The notes beneath the pieces are model-generated. The model made no database searches. It saw only the letters and a program-made list of their open reading frames with translations, and was not told where the DNA came from. Source: Pedobacter kyonggii (lineage in GTDB: Bacteria; Bacteroidota; Bacteroidia; Sphingobacteriales; Sphingobacteriaceae). From it: a stretch of 64,000 bases of DNA. Positions 46,459 to 55,123 of the stretch are shown here, piece after piece. The translations under genes were made by a program, and so were the position numbers. The stretch is taken from contig NZ_SIXF01000004.1 in the NCBI RefSeq assembly GCF_004310665.1, positions 177,742 to 241,741 of the forward strand. The letters are read 5' to 3'. The stretch's first letter is position 1. Every line of letters begins with the position of its first letter.

Positions 46459-47877
46459 TTATTTTATGGTACTGGGACAAACAAATGCTGTAATGGGAAT
46501 ATTTCCATTTTCTTTGATTGCCTTAAAACCTCCAGCTACATCTATCAGTTTGTTGTATCCGCGAGAACGCATAATGGAGTTGAATATTACAGAACGATAA
46601 CCGCCGGCACAGTGAACGAAGTAGGTTTTGTTCTTATCAATGCGGTTAAAATTCTCGTTAATGTAATCCAGTGGAAGATTAATGGCTTCTTCTACATGTT
46701 CGCTCAAAAACTCATTTGCTTTTCTAACATCCAGGATGGTTATCTGTGCTGTTTCCATCATTTCGGCCATTTTTTCTGCAGAAATGGATTTTATCTCGTC
46801 GGTTTCTTTACCTGCGTTTTTCCAAGCGGTAAAGCCACCTTCTAAATAACCAACTGCGCCATCAAATCCTACTCTGGATAACCTGGTCAGCACTTCCTCA
46901 TTTCTGCCTTCATCAGTTACGAGTAAAATAGGCTGGTTGATATCAGGGATTAATGTTCCTACCCATGGCGCAAAGTTTCCATCTATGCCGATATTGATCG
47001 AATTTGGGATAAAGCCTTTTACAAAAACCTGAGGATCTCTGGTATCTAAAATGACGGCTCCGGTTTCATTTGCTAGGTGCTCAAAAGCATCTGGATTCAG
47101 GGCATGCATGCCTCTTTCCATCACCTTGTCCAAACTATCATAGCCATGAATGTTCATCATCACGTTTTTGGGGAAATAAGCAGGAGGCGGGAGCAGACCA
47201 TCGGTTACCTCTTTGATAAACTCATCTTTGGACATATCTGCCCGTAAAGCATAATTGTTCTTTTTTTGATTTCCCAAAAGATCTGTTGTTTCTTTGCTCA
47301 TGTTCTTTCCGCAGGCACTCCCTGCTCCATGAGCAGGATAAATGATAATGTCATCGCTCAAAGGCATGATTTTATTGCGCAGAGAATCAAATAGATATCC
47401 TGCAAGCATTTCGCTTGTTAGCTCGCTAACAAGTTTCTGTGCCAGATCGGGCCTGCCGACATCGCCTATAAAAAGTGTATCTCCAGAGAAAAGCGCAGTT
47501 TCTTTGCCTTGTTCGTCGCTTACCAAAAAACAGGTGCTCTCCATCGTGTGCCCTGGTGTGTGCAGCACTTTGATCTTTGCGCCACCAAGCTGTAGGATCT
47601 CTCCGTCTTCTGCGGCATAAAACTCGAAATCTGGTTTTGCATCTGGCCCATACACAATTTTTGCACCGCTTTCTTTGGCAAGATCCAGGTGCCCGGATAC
47701 AAAGTCTGCATGGAAATGTGTTTCGAGTACATATTTGATTTTTGCACCGCTCTTTTCGGCACGCTGAAGGTATGGTCTTACCTCACGGAGTGGATCTACT
47801 ATAGCGGCCTCTCCATTACTTTCGATGTAATAGGCACCCTGTGCCAGACATCCGGTATAAATCTGTTCTATAATCAT
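46459..47877 (-). CDS. Metallo-beta-lactamase/rhodanese fusion (persulfide dioxygenase-like)
   Basis: A 472-residue cytoplasmic protein from the ATG at 47877; an upstream TTG at 47886 is less likely. The N-terminal metallo-hydrolase domain carries THFHADFVSGH (about residue 57), then HTPGHTMES and FSGDTLFIGDVGRPDL, as in persulfide dioxygenase-type proteins. Two rhodanese domains follow. The first (VILDTRDPQVFVKGFIPNSINI) has Asp-Glu-Gly where the catalytic Cys should be, so it is probably inactive. The second has an intact loop, VHCAGGYRS. It probably oxidises or transfers sulfane sulfur. A TGAC-N4-GTCA site lies just upstream. Confidence 0.85.
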   Translation of the reverse strand: MIIEQIYTGCLAQGAYYIESNGEAAIVDPLREVRPYLQRAEKSGAKIKYVLETHFHADFVSGHLDLAKESGAKIVYGPDAKPDFEFYAAEDGEILQLGGAKIKVLHTPGHTMESTCFLVSDEQGKETALFSGDTLFIGDVGRPDLAQKLVSELTSEMLAGYLFDSLRNKIMPLSDDIIIYPAHGAGSACGKNMSKETTDLLGNQKKNNYALRADMSKDEFIKEVTDGLLPPPAYFPKNVMMNIHGYDSLDKVMERGMHALNPDAFEHLANETGAVILDTRDPQVFVKGFIPNSINIGIDGNFAPWVGTLIPDINQPILLVTDEGRNEEVLTRLSRVGFDGAVGYLEGGFTAWKNAGKETDEIKSISAEKMAEMMETAQITILDVRKANEFLSEHVEEAINLPLDYINENFNRIDKNKTYFVHCAGGYRSVIFNSIMRSRGYNKLIDVAGGFKAIKENGNIPITAFVCPSTIK

Positions 47878-47896
47878 GATGATCAAATTAATATTT

Positions 47897-47941
47897 CAAA
47901 ATTAGCGCTTTACGGTATTGTCATCGGTGACTTTTGTCACA
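47897..47941 (-). promoter_or_regulatory. FNR/CRP-like site and -7 box of the MBL-rhodanese gene
   Basis: TCGGTGACTTTTGTCACAC (dyad core TGACTTTTGTCA, 47928-47939) is repeated identically before the TauE/SafE gene. A minus-strand TAATTTTG box is at 47904-47897. The dyad centre is 29.5 bp from the first base of the -7 box. The predicted leader is about 13 nt. Confidence 0.75.
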
Positions 47942-47965
47942 CAGCTCAGTTTTTTGTTTTGGATT

Positions 47966-48763
47966 TTATTTCAGCACAATCTCTTTGAGAATGATGTAGC
48001 AACCCATTACGAGTACAAACCATCCAAAGCCTTTCTTCAGCTTTCCTCCATCTATTTTTTTACTGATCATGCCGCCCAAAATAATGCCGGCAATGGCTAC
48101 TGTGGTAATTTTGGCCAAAAAAAGCCAATCGATGGGGAAATGTCCGAGATCGCCGGTAAATCCAATAAGTGAGTTGAGGGCTATAATGAAAAGTGATGTT
48201 CCAACGGCCTCCTTCATGGATAAGCCTACTAGAATAACCAAGGTAGGAATGAGCAGAAAACCACCCCCAGCACCTAAAAATCCAGTTGCCAGGCCGATGG
48301 CAATACCATAAAACAATAGTTTTGCGAGCTTAAGCTTTGGCCTTTCTCTTTCCGCAGAAGTTTCATCCTTTGCGCCCCTGATCATTGCAATAGCTGCTGC
48401 CACCATAAGGACTGCAAAGAGCGCCATCATCAGCATGTTCTCACTAAGCTCAAAATTTCCGATCTTCAAGATAGTCTTGGGGATGAGGGGTATAATTAGC
48501 TTTCGGGTTAAAAAGACAGTTGAGATTGATGCGCTGCCGAACAATAACGCTGTTTTGATATTGACAAGGCCCCGTTTAAAATTTCCAACTGTACCGGCCA
48601 AACTGGTAGAACCGACAATAAACAATGAGTAGGAGGTTGCCAGTAGGGGGTTAACACCAAAAAGGTAAACCAATACAGGCATCGTTAATATAGATCCCCC
48701 ACCGCCGATCAGGCCAAGGGAGATGCCGATCAGGGCAGAGGCAACATAGGCAATGATTTCCAT
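47966..48763 (-). CDS. TauE/SafE-family sulfite exporter-like permease
   Basis: A 265-residue membrane protein with about eight hydrophobic helices. The opening LIGISLGLIGGGGSILTMPVLVYLFG and the second-half repeat GLATGFLGAGGGFLLIPTLVILVGLSMKEAVGTSL are the paired TauE/SafE signatures. In sulfur modules such permeases are thought to export sulfite or related anions. It lies between the MBL-rhodanese gene and the Crp/Fnr regulator on the same strand. It has its own promoter with the dyad, so it can be transcribed independently. Confidence 0.9.
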   Translation of the reverse strand: MEIIAYVASALIGISLGLIGGGGSILTMPVLVYLFGVNPLLATSYSLFIVGSTSLAGTVGNFKRGLVNIKTALLFGSASISTVFLTRKLIIPLIPKTILKIGNFELSENMLMMALFAVLMVAAAIAMIRGAKDETSAERERPKLKLAKLLFYGIAIGLATGFLGAGGGFLLIPTLVILVGLSMKEAVGTSLFIIALNSLIGFTGDLGHFPIDWLFLAKITTVAIAGIILGGMISKKIDGGKLKKGFGWFVLVMGCYIILKEIVLK

Positions 48764-48781
48764 TTTTTGTTATTTTTTTAA

Positions 48782-48826
48782 CAAAATTCGGATTCTCATG
48801 CGTTGATGTCGGTGACTTTTGTCACA
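48782..48826 (-). promoter_or_regulatory. FNR/CRP-like site and -7 box of the TauE/SafE gene
   Basis: The dyad TGACTTTTGTCA spans 48813-48824 within the same 19-mer as at 47924-47942. On the minus strand GAATTTTG (48789-48782) is one base off TAnnTTTG. Centre-to-box distance is 29.5 bp and the predicted leader about 12 nt, the same as at the MBL-rhodanese gene. Confidence 0.7.
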
Positions 48827-48895
48827 CTGCATGTTTTTTTAAAAAATTATGAAGTGGATTGTAGGTATCCTAGTAGAACATTAAATAAAGGTTTT

Positions 48896-49537
48896 TTAAG
48901 ATAGATATGCAATGTAATTCCGGTGCATTTTGATTGCCCCGGCCTGCTCCATTTTTTTGAGCAGCCTGGAGATTACCTCTCTTGAGGTATTCAAATCGGA
49001 TGCAATCTCGCTATGGGTAAGCTGCAGTTCCTTCGTATTTAAATCGGTAGCTTGTTTTTTTAGGTAGAAAGCCAGCCGCTCATCCATTGCCTTAAAGGCA
49101 ATGTTGTCGATTACAAAAAGGAGTTCTTCAAAGCGCATGCGGTAGGTTTCGATCACGAAGTAATACCAGGTTTTATAATCTCGCATCAGCTGATCCATCA
49201 GTGAGATGGGAATCATTAATACTTTGGTTTGTTCAATGGCTTTGGCCATTACCTGACTGGTTTCCTGTTTGGTAGCACAGATCATGGAAAGGGCGCATGC
49301 ATTTCCAGGTTGAAGATAGTACATGAAAAATTCCTGCCCGTCTTCTCCCTCCCTGTACAGCTTTACCATTCCCTCTACGATAAGCACCGTCGAGCGCATA
49401 TTCTGCCCGGTCTGCATCAGCATTTCTCCTCCCTCGAAATCCCTTAGCTTAGCACTTTCTATAAGTTTGCGCTTAAGTGCCGGCTCGAATTGAGGGAAGA
49501 GTCGCTCGATATATTCAGATATTATCGCGTGATTCAT
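48896..49537 (-). CDS. Crp/Fnr-family transcriptional regulator of the sulfur/stress type
   Basis: A 213-residue regulator. The beta-roll sensor (about 30-120; FEGGEMLMQTGQNMRSTVLIVEGMVKLY) is followed by a long dimer helix and a helix-turn-helix (about 170-205; LTHSEIASDLNTSREVISRLLKKMEQ). The recognition helix SREVISR has the Glu...Ser-Arg arrangement of FNR, which suits a TGAC/TGAT half-site. The TGAC-N4-GTCA dyads before the two genes downstream are probable targets. Two cysteines (C81, C87) lie in the sensor, so redox or persulfide sensing is possible. No N-terminal FNR iron-sulfur cysteine cluster is present. Confidence 0.85.
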   Translation of the reverse strand: MNHAIISEYIERLFPQFEPALKRKLIESAKLRDFEGGEMLMQTGQNMRSTVLIVEGMVKLYREGEDGQEFFMYYLQPGNACALSMICATKQETSQVMAKAIEQTKVLMIPISLMDQLMRDYKTWYYFVIETYRMRFEELLFVIDNIAFKAMDERLAFYLKKQATDLNTKELQLTHSEIASDLNTSREVISRLLKKMEQAGAIKMHRNYIAYLS

Positions 49538-49569
49538 TTTTGCTATTTTGGATTTTAAATATAGTTATA

Positions 49570-49874
49570 CTAATGTCTCGCACCAAAATTTCTGCCCATG
49601 TAATCAAGGATCTTAAACTCTGCGTATAATAATTTTGGCATCTCATGGGGCATTGTGCTGGCCAGTACCGGTTCGATATATTCTTCCGAAGCCTTATCTT
49701 TCCATAAGTTTCTTGCTCTCCGGCCAGTTCATTTTCACAGGTAATCCAAGTGGTGATTTTTTTACTGCCTACCGTTAAGGAGCCGTGACCGCTTCGCTGA
49801 AGGATCAGGAAGATATAGCCGTTCTGCTTTGGTAGGGAGACAATATGCTTGTTCTTTGCAATATTATAAACCAA
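49570..49874 (-). pseudogene. Frameshifted remnant of an unidentified gene
   Basis: Reading starts as MVYNIAKNKHIVSLPKQNGY near 49874. After at least one frame change near 49700 it continues as SEEYIEPVLASTMPHEMPKL and onward, ending ...YMGRNFGARH at a stop at 49570-49572. The second part looks clearly protein-coding but I could not name the family. The gene is not intact. Confidence 0.45.
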
Positions 49875-50008
49875 TCATAAGCTTTATTTTGACAAGAATA
49901 TAGTTTTTGTAATGCGCATATAGATTTTTTCAAATGTTTTTTAAGGTCGGATCGGCATAGCGATATTCAAGTTAAATTTGCCGCTTGATGCCGGATTTTG
50001 CAAATATA

Positions 50009-50389
50009 TTAAAGAAGGTTCTTCTGGTAGTGGTAAGTTCTTTCGGCAGGTTTTATAGTCAATTTATTACTGATTCTCCTGTTGAGTTTCAGCAGGGCTA
50101 AAGCACTTTTTATCTGCAGGTTTTGCTGGATATTATCAAGCTCTCCTAAAAGGTATACCGTATCATTGTCAACCTTCACTACGACTTTTTTTCCATTCAG
50201 GATTATTCGTTCCTCAAGCGCTTTCACCACCAAGGCTCTTATTTGAGCATTATCCTGGATTTTTTTCCGATGGGTATCCTTCCTTTGAAAATCGATCCTT
50301 TTATTTCCGCTGTTGCCCGGCGTATTTCGCTCATGCTTTATCCCCCAAGGTTTTAATTGATCTTCATCGGTATCTGTTTTCATTATCAT
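50009..50389 (-). CDS. BON-domain-like small protein
   Basis: A 126-residue protein without a signal peptide. The N-terminal third is charged and probably unstructured. Residues about 50-115 (IRALVVKALEERIILNGKKVVVKVDNDTVYLLGELDN) fit a BON fold: a helix followed by a V-x-G-x-V hairpin and a second helix. BON proteins such as OsmY are linked to envelope stress. It lies 42 bp downstream of the 126-residue coiled-coil-like protein on the same strand. A TATATTTG box on the minus strand at 50008-50001 just past its stop could serve the genes further left. The alternative ATG is at 50383. Confidence 0.65.
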   Translation of the reverse strand: MIMKTDTDEDQLKPWGIKHERNTPGNSGNKRIDFQRKDTHRKKIQDNAQIRALVVKALEERIILNGKKVVVKVDNDTVYLLGELDNIQQNLQIKSALALLKLNRRISNKLTIKPAERTYHYQKNLL

Positions 50390-50431
50390 TTAGTTTTGAA
50401 ATGTTCTTGAGTTCAGCCTGTTTAAAGTGCA

Positions 50432-50812
50432 TTACATCCATTTAGCTGCAAACTGATAAAATTCAATCTTCATCTCCCTGAACAGCCTTTCCTCATTCAG
50501 GAACTGTTCATTCAAACGATAGTTTTCCAACATCAGTGAATCATCTAAAAAACCTGAATTTGCACTGACCTTACCTGAAATGGCATGCAGGTTATCCTTA
50601 AGTAAACTTCTGATCTCGCTGATTTGCTCCTTATGGATAATAATCAGGTTTTGAAAGTGCTCTACCTGAATAGAGACCTCTAAACCTGTATTTGCCGATC
50701 TGATTTCTTCAAGGCGTTCCTGGAAAATATTTAGTTCTTCACTGTATAATGCAAGTGCCCGTAGTGCATCACTGTGTACATTAGAAATATGCTTAATGCT
50801 GATCTGTTTCAT
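50432..50812 (-). CDS. Hypothetical helical protein
   Basis: A 126-residue protein, almost wholly helical by composition (LALYSEELNIFQERLEEIRS, MLENYRLNEQFLNEERLFRE), with heptad-like spacing that suggests a coiled coil. No signal peptide, membrane segment or family was recognised. An ATGAT-TTAC-ATCAT dyad lies 35 bp upstream, so it may share the FNR/CRP-like regulon, but no -7 box sits at the usual distance. It probably forms an operon with the BON-like gene. Confidence 0.6.
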   Translation of the reverse strand: MKQISIKHISNVHSDALRALALYSEELNIFQERLEEIRSANTGLEVSIQVEHFQNLIIIHKEQISEIRSLLKDNLHAISGKVSANSGFLDDSLMLENYRLNEQFLNEERLFREMKIEFYQFAAKWM

Positions 50813-50847
50813 GTTGACAATATCGAAACAGATTTAGAAAGGAAGAA

Positions 50848-50859
50848 TGATTTACATCA
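50848..50859. promoter_or_regulatory. TGAT-N4-ATCA dyad upstream of the helical protein gene
   Basis: TGATTTACATCA, with perfect 5-bp arms (ATGAT/ATCAT). It lies 35 bp before the start at 50812. No clear TAnnTTTG box is found 29-30 bp away, so its role is less certain than at the other sites. Confidence 0.4.
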
Positions 50860-50928
50860 TCAGCGTTTATGATTTAAATGTTTTAGAGCCAGTTTAAATT
50901 TTTATTATAAATATAAATTGCCTTTTGC

Positions 50929-51360
50929 TGTCACACTGAGGGTTAATTAATTGTTTAAAATCAATATGAGTGACGTACAATTGTTTTCTCTTATCCTACG
51001 GCGCGGTCTTGCCTCGGCTCACCGCCGCCGAAGGGCTCTTTCTTTTTGGTATCAAAAAGACCAGCGCAGCTAGCTTGAATGCCATTGAAAACATAAAGAT
51101 CCATGAAAAAACAAAAAAATGCCGGCTGAAAATTTATTCATTTGTGTTATTGTTTTCAGCTGCATTCATGAGGGCTTCGCCGTTTTCTTTTGAAAGCAGT
51201 TGTGCGGCCAGAACAGTGCAGCCCGAAAAATTTGTTAGGCCGGATTTAAATGGAACGGGGGATACGGTGCTATGGCCTAGCATGGTGGAAATGCATAGTG
51301 CCGCAAATATCTTATTAGTAAGCAATTGCAAAATAACGTCAATGGTAGCGGAGTCGAAGT
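50929..51360. repeat. Dispersed intergenic repeat, copy 2 (about 430 bp)
   Basis: Second copy of the element at 11222-11622, in the same orientation. The core around 51120-51195 is nearly identical. It keeps a hairpin (TCTTTTTG at 51041-51048 and CAAAAAGA at 51053-51060) and differs by small insertions before the core. Small ORFs inside it are not conserved between copies. A truncated coding-like tail (about 51480-51651) follows it. Confidence 0.8.
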
Positions 51361-51479
51361 GCTTTATTAATGCGCTGAAATGGTCTTTAACTACGCTCTC
51401 CACAGGAGTCCTTTGGACAGACTGACATACGAAATAATTTTATTTAATTTTTAAACAGGCTCTTACTTTTTTTTTGATA

Positions 51480-51651
51480 AAGCCTAATTGCGAATTCATC
51501 TCAGGCCCTGGCAGGGTTTTTTGCTTCCCCGCTGCTTAAACTTAAAACAGGTTTGCCAAAGGTATTAACCCGGATCATCTCCAGCGGTGACAGCAATCAT
51601 GGCTTATCAGCCTCGCAGGACTTAAATTTGATTGAAAGTCAGCAAGGATGA
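51480..51651 (+). pseudogene. Coding-like C-terminal tail of a lost gene
   Basis: One frame reads ALAGFFASPLLKLKTGLPKV, then continues SSGDSNHGLSASQDLNLIES to a stop at 51649-51651. It has no start and begins soon after the repeat, so it may be what is left of a gene removed on its left side. No family was recognised. Its end overlaps the DinB-like start. Confidence 0.35.
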
Positions 51652-52129
51652 AAACCAAAAAAAAACAGATAATTTGAAAACCCACTCGCAATTACTCCTT
51701 GAGCTCTGGCAGGAGGCCAGGACCAGGTTAACCAATCAGTTGACGGAGCTTACCACCGAAGATCTAAAAAAAACATTGTCCCCATCACCAAATTCTGTGG
51801 GTTTCTTATTGCGCCACATTGCTGAGGTAGAACTTTTGTTTGCAAAGAATGTATTTAAAGCCCCAGGGATAACCGTACACGCTGCGACCCTGATCGCCAA
51901 ACATGATACTGGTGAATGGAATAACCTTACCGCATTAAAGGACTTTCTTGGCTATGCTTTTGAAAGCCTAAAAGAAATAATCGAACTTCAGACTGAGGAC
52001 TATTGGGAACAATCCGTTACGACAGTAGAATTTGGAATAAAAACCAGGGCAGAGGCTTTAGGGCGAATCGCATCACATACTGCCTATCATTCCGGGCAGC
52101 TGGCAATGGTGTTAAAATATGGAAAATGA
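51632..52129 (+). CDS. DinB-like family protein
   Basis: A 165-residue four-helix-bundle protein of the DinB superfamily. Metal-binding histidines fit RHIAEVE (near residue 69) and IASHTAYHSGQLAMV (near 147-159), the usual family pattern. Members include bacillithiol transferases and uncharacterised stress proteins, so the activity cannot be fixed. No in-frame ATG is available: a stop precedes the TTG at 51632, so initiation is at TTG (51632 or a later one). Confidence 0.75.
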   Translation: MKVSKDENQKKTDNLKTHSQLLLELWQEARTRLTNQLTELTTEDLKKTLSPSPNSVGFLLRHIAEVELLFAKNVFKAPGITVHAATLIAKHDTGEWNNLTALKDFLGYAFESLKEIIELQTEDYWEQSVTTVEFGIKTRAEALGRIASHTAYHSGQLAMVLKYGK

Positions 52130-52304
52130 GTTTTATAGCCATGAAATTATTCGGCTTTCTTGTAATATACCGCCTCATAAGGAATGGGTAAATCAATAAT
52201 CAGCTCCCTGATATGGGGAAATTAAGTGCAAGATTTTTTAAAATCCCTGTGTCATCCAGGCAAATGCTTCAACAGATTTAAATACTGAAAATTAAACAGA
52301 AAAT

Positions 52305-54867
52305 ATGAACTGGTACCGATTGGGCATAGAAGAAATATTTGAATTATTGGAAACAGGTAAAAAGGGACTAAGTTCAGTTAACGCTGAAGAAAAATTATCC
52401 CTTCTTGGGTTAAATGAACTTTCAGCAGGCAAAAAGAACGGTGCCTGGAGAATTTTGCTCGCTCAGTTCAAAGATGTAATGATATTGGTCTTACTTGCGG
52501 CAGCTATTATTTCCGGAATTATCGGAGACCTCACCGATACCATTGTTATCCTGGTAATTGTGATCCTCAATGCCCTGATAGGGTTTTTTCAGGAATACCG
52601 GGCAGAAAAAGCAATGCTGGCATTAAAGCATATGGCCCTTACTCAGGCCAAGGTGCTAAGGGATGGAAAGCCGGTTTGGCTCCCTGCAACGCTGTTGGTT
52701 CCCGGCGACCTTGTGCTGCTGGAGGCGGGCTGTGCTGTTCCGGCAGATGTGCGCATCGTCTCCTCGGTAAACATCAGGGTTGAGGAGGCCGCCCTGACCG
52801 GCGAATCCGATGCTGTGGACAAGGTCAGCCATCCTTTGATTCAGGATGGATTGGCCTTGGGTGATCAGATTAATATGGCATTCAAAGGGACTTTTGTTGC
52901 ATACGGCCGCGCAAAGGCTGTGGTGGTTGCAACCGGCATGGAAACTGAACTTGGCCGTATCGCAGCCATGCTGCAGCAAGACGAACCCCCAACTCCCTTA
53001 CAGCAGCGAATGGCCGCTTTCGGCAAAAAACTCTCTCTGCTGGTGTTGTTTTTATGCGTAGCCTTCTTTCTTGCTGGATGGTTCAGGGGTGAAAATACCG
53101 TTAAGATGGTACTCACCAGTATCTCCCTCGCTGTTGCTGCTATTCCTGAGGCATTGCCTGCGGTGATCACTATTTCTCTCGCTCTCGCTGCAAAAAGAAT
53201 GATACGATTTAACTGTCTTATCAAAAAATTACCGGCCGTAGAGACCCTGGGCGCCGTTAGCTTTATCTGCACAGACAAAACCGGTACGCTCACCAAAAAT
53301 AAAATGTATGTAGAGGAGATTTTTATAAACGGGCAGTCTTATCCTCCTGGTGCCCTGCCCGCTATCAGGGAGAACGACAATATCGGTTTATTGTTACAAG
53401 CATTTGCGCTCAACAATGATGCCCTGTTGGCTGATGATAATAGTATTATAGGCGATAGTACAGAAGTTGCCTTAATGGCGGTAGCAACAGGGTATAATAT
53501 CAAAGGCAGCATTTGGCCACGCTTAGCGGAAATCGCTTTTGATGCGGACCGTAAACTGATGACCACCTTTCATCATGATGGTGAAAGAATTGTTTCTTTC
53601 ACCAAAGGTGCGCCTGATGTTTTATTGCCGCTATGTAGAGGTATCGATCAGTTAAGGTTGCAGGAGCAGGTCGATCTTATGGCAAGAAAGGGTGACCGTA
53701 TCATGGGATTTGCTTACCGTTACTGGAATGCATTGCCCGAAAAGCCCGGTAGTGCGGTACATGAAAGAGACCTGCATTTTTTAGGTTTGACAGGTATTAT
53801 AGATCCGCCGCGGGAGGAGGTATTTGAAGCGGTAAGGGAATGTAAGGCTGCAGGTATCGTGCCGATCATGATCACTGGTGACCATCCGCTTACAGCAAGT
53901 ACCATTGCTGAGCGCATCGGTATTCTCGATTCCAGTAAGGATATTACCATTACCGGTCAGCAGCTCTCGGCAATGAACAATGAACAGTTGCTTGAAAAAA
54001 TAGAAACGATCAAGGTTTATGCACGGGTTTCCCCCGAACAAAAATTAAGGATAGTAAAAACCCTTCAGCAAAAAGGACATTATGTAGCAATGACGGGCGA
54101 TGGGGTAAATGATGCCCCTTCTTTGAAAAGAGCAAACATAGGTATCGCTATGGGCATTACAGGTACCGATGTCTCTAAAGAGGCAGCCCATATGATCTTG
54201 CTGGACGATAACTTTTCAACAATCATCAAGGCCATACGTGAGGGCAGGAAAATTTATGACAACATTCTTAAGTTTATCAAATACCTGATGACCACAAACT
54301 CTAGCGAGCTATTGGTTCTGTTATTAGGCCCCCTTTTGGGCATGCCCATTGCCTTGTTGCCCATACATATTCTATGGATAAATCTGGTCTCAGATGGTTT
54401 GCCCGCAGTTTCGCTTTCTTTTGAAAAAGCTGAAAAAAATATTATGAAAAGACCGCCCAGGCCTGCCCAGGAAAGTGTTTTTGGCAATGGGAGAGGTTTG
54501 CACATGATATGGGTTGGAGTACTTATGGCCGCCATCTCCTTAGCAGCACAACGATGGGCGATAAGTCAGGGCCTTCATTGGCAAACAATCGTATTCAACG
54601 TTTTATGCCTGAGCCAGATGGGACACGTACTTGCCATCCGCTCAGAATATCAATCCTTCTTTAAGATAGGTTTTTTTTTCGAATAAACCCCTTATATCAT
54701 CAGTAGTGGCCGTTTTACTCTTTCAGTTCCTTATAACCTATTTACCATTTCTGCAGACCGTTTTTCATACCCAGTCGCTAAGCCTGATGGAATTTTTAAC
54801 TGTCGGGGTGTTGTCCACTGTCGTTTTTCTCGCAGTGGAGATCGAAAAGGCTGTAAAAAACAGATGA
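52305..54867 (+). pseudogene. P-type cation-transporting ATPase (Ca2+/Na+ type), frameshifted near the C-terminus
   Basis: A P2-type ATPase: actuator loop TGES near residue 169, transmembrane helix 4 with PEALP, phosphorylation site DKTGTLT with D324, and hinge MTGDGVNDAPSLK. The frame stops at 54686 after 793 residues, just past a run of nine T (54671-54679). With one T fewer the frame continues SNKPLISSVVAVLLFQFLIT and onward to a stop at 54865-54867, giving a normal C-terminal membrane part and 853 residues. So this is a frameshift, a sequence error or a phase-variable tract. Ion specificity is uncertain. Confidence 0.85.
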
Positions 54868-55049
54868 AACCGTGTTGTGCCTGGATGTCATGAGCTCTCC
54901 AAGAGTAAGCTGTAATCTGGTGGACTTTTTCACTCCTGGGCGGAACACCATGACCCGCACCCTTGTTGAATATGAGCCCGGTCATGCGCGCTTGAGACCT
55001 TAGCCCACGGAGCTGAACCAAACATACTCCCCAAGATCATTATCAGGAA
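54868..55049. other. Non-coding stretch, possibly with a decayed minus-strand ORF
   Basis: No intact gene. On the minus strand MSNIIPDNDLGEYVWFSSVG followed by a stop suggests a broken start, but nothing further could be assigned. Confidence 0.25.
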
Positions 55050-55092
55050 TGATATTGCTCATTTCTTTAATACTCCGATGCAGGTAGTTTTA
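55050..55092 (+). promoter_or_regulatory. FNR/CRP-like site and -7 box of universal stress gene 1
   Basis: TGATATTGCTCA (55050-55061) matches the dyad with one mismatch in the right arm. TAGTTTTA at 55085-55092 is a near -7 box. Centre-to-box distance is 29.5 bp, as at the sulfur promoters. Confidence 0.5.
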
Positions 55093-55123
55093 CTCGTAAA
55101 AAAAGTAAATTAATATAATCCCA

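Noticed and set aside
51134-51403. 89-residue minus-strand ORF overlapping repeat copy 2
   Set aside because: No counterpart in copy 1 and no family features; treated as a chance frame in the repeat.
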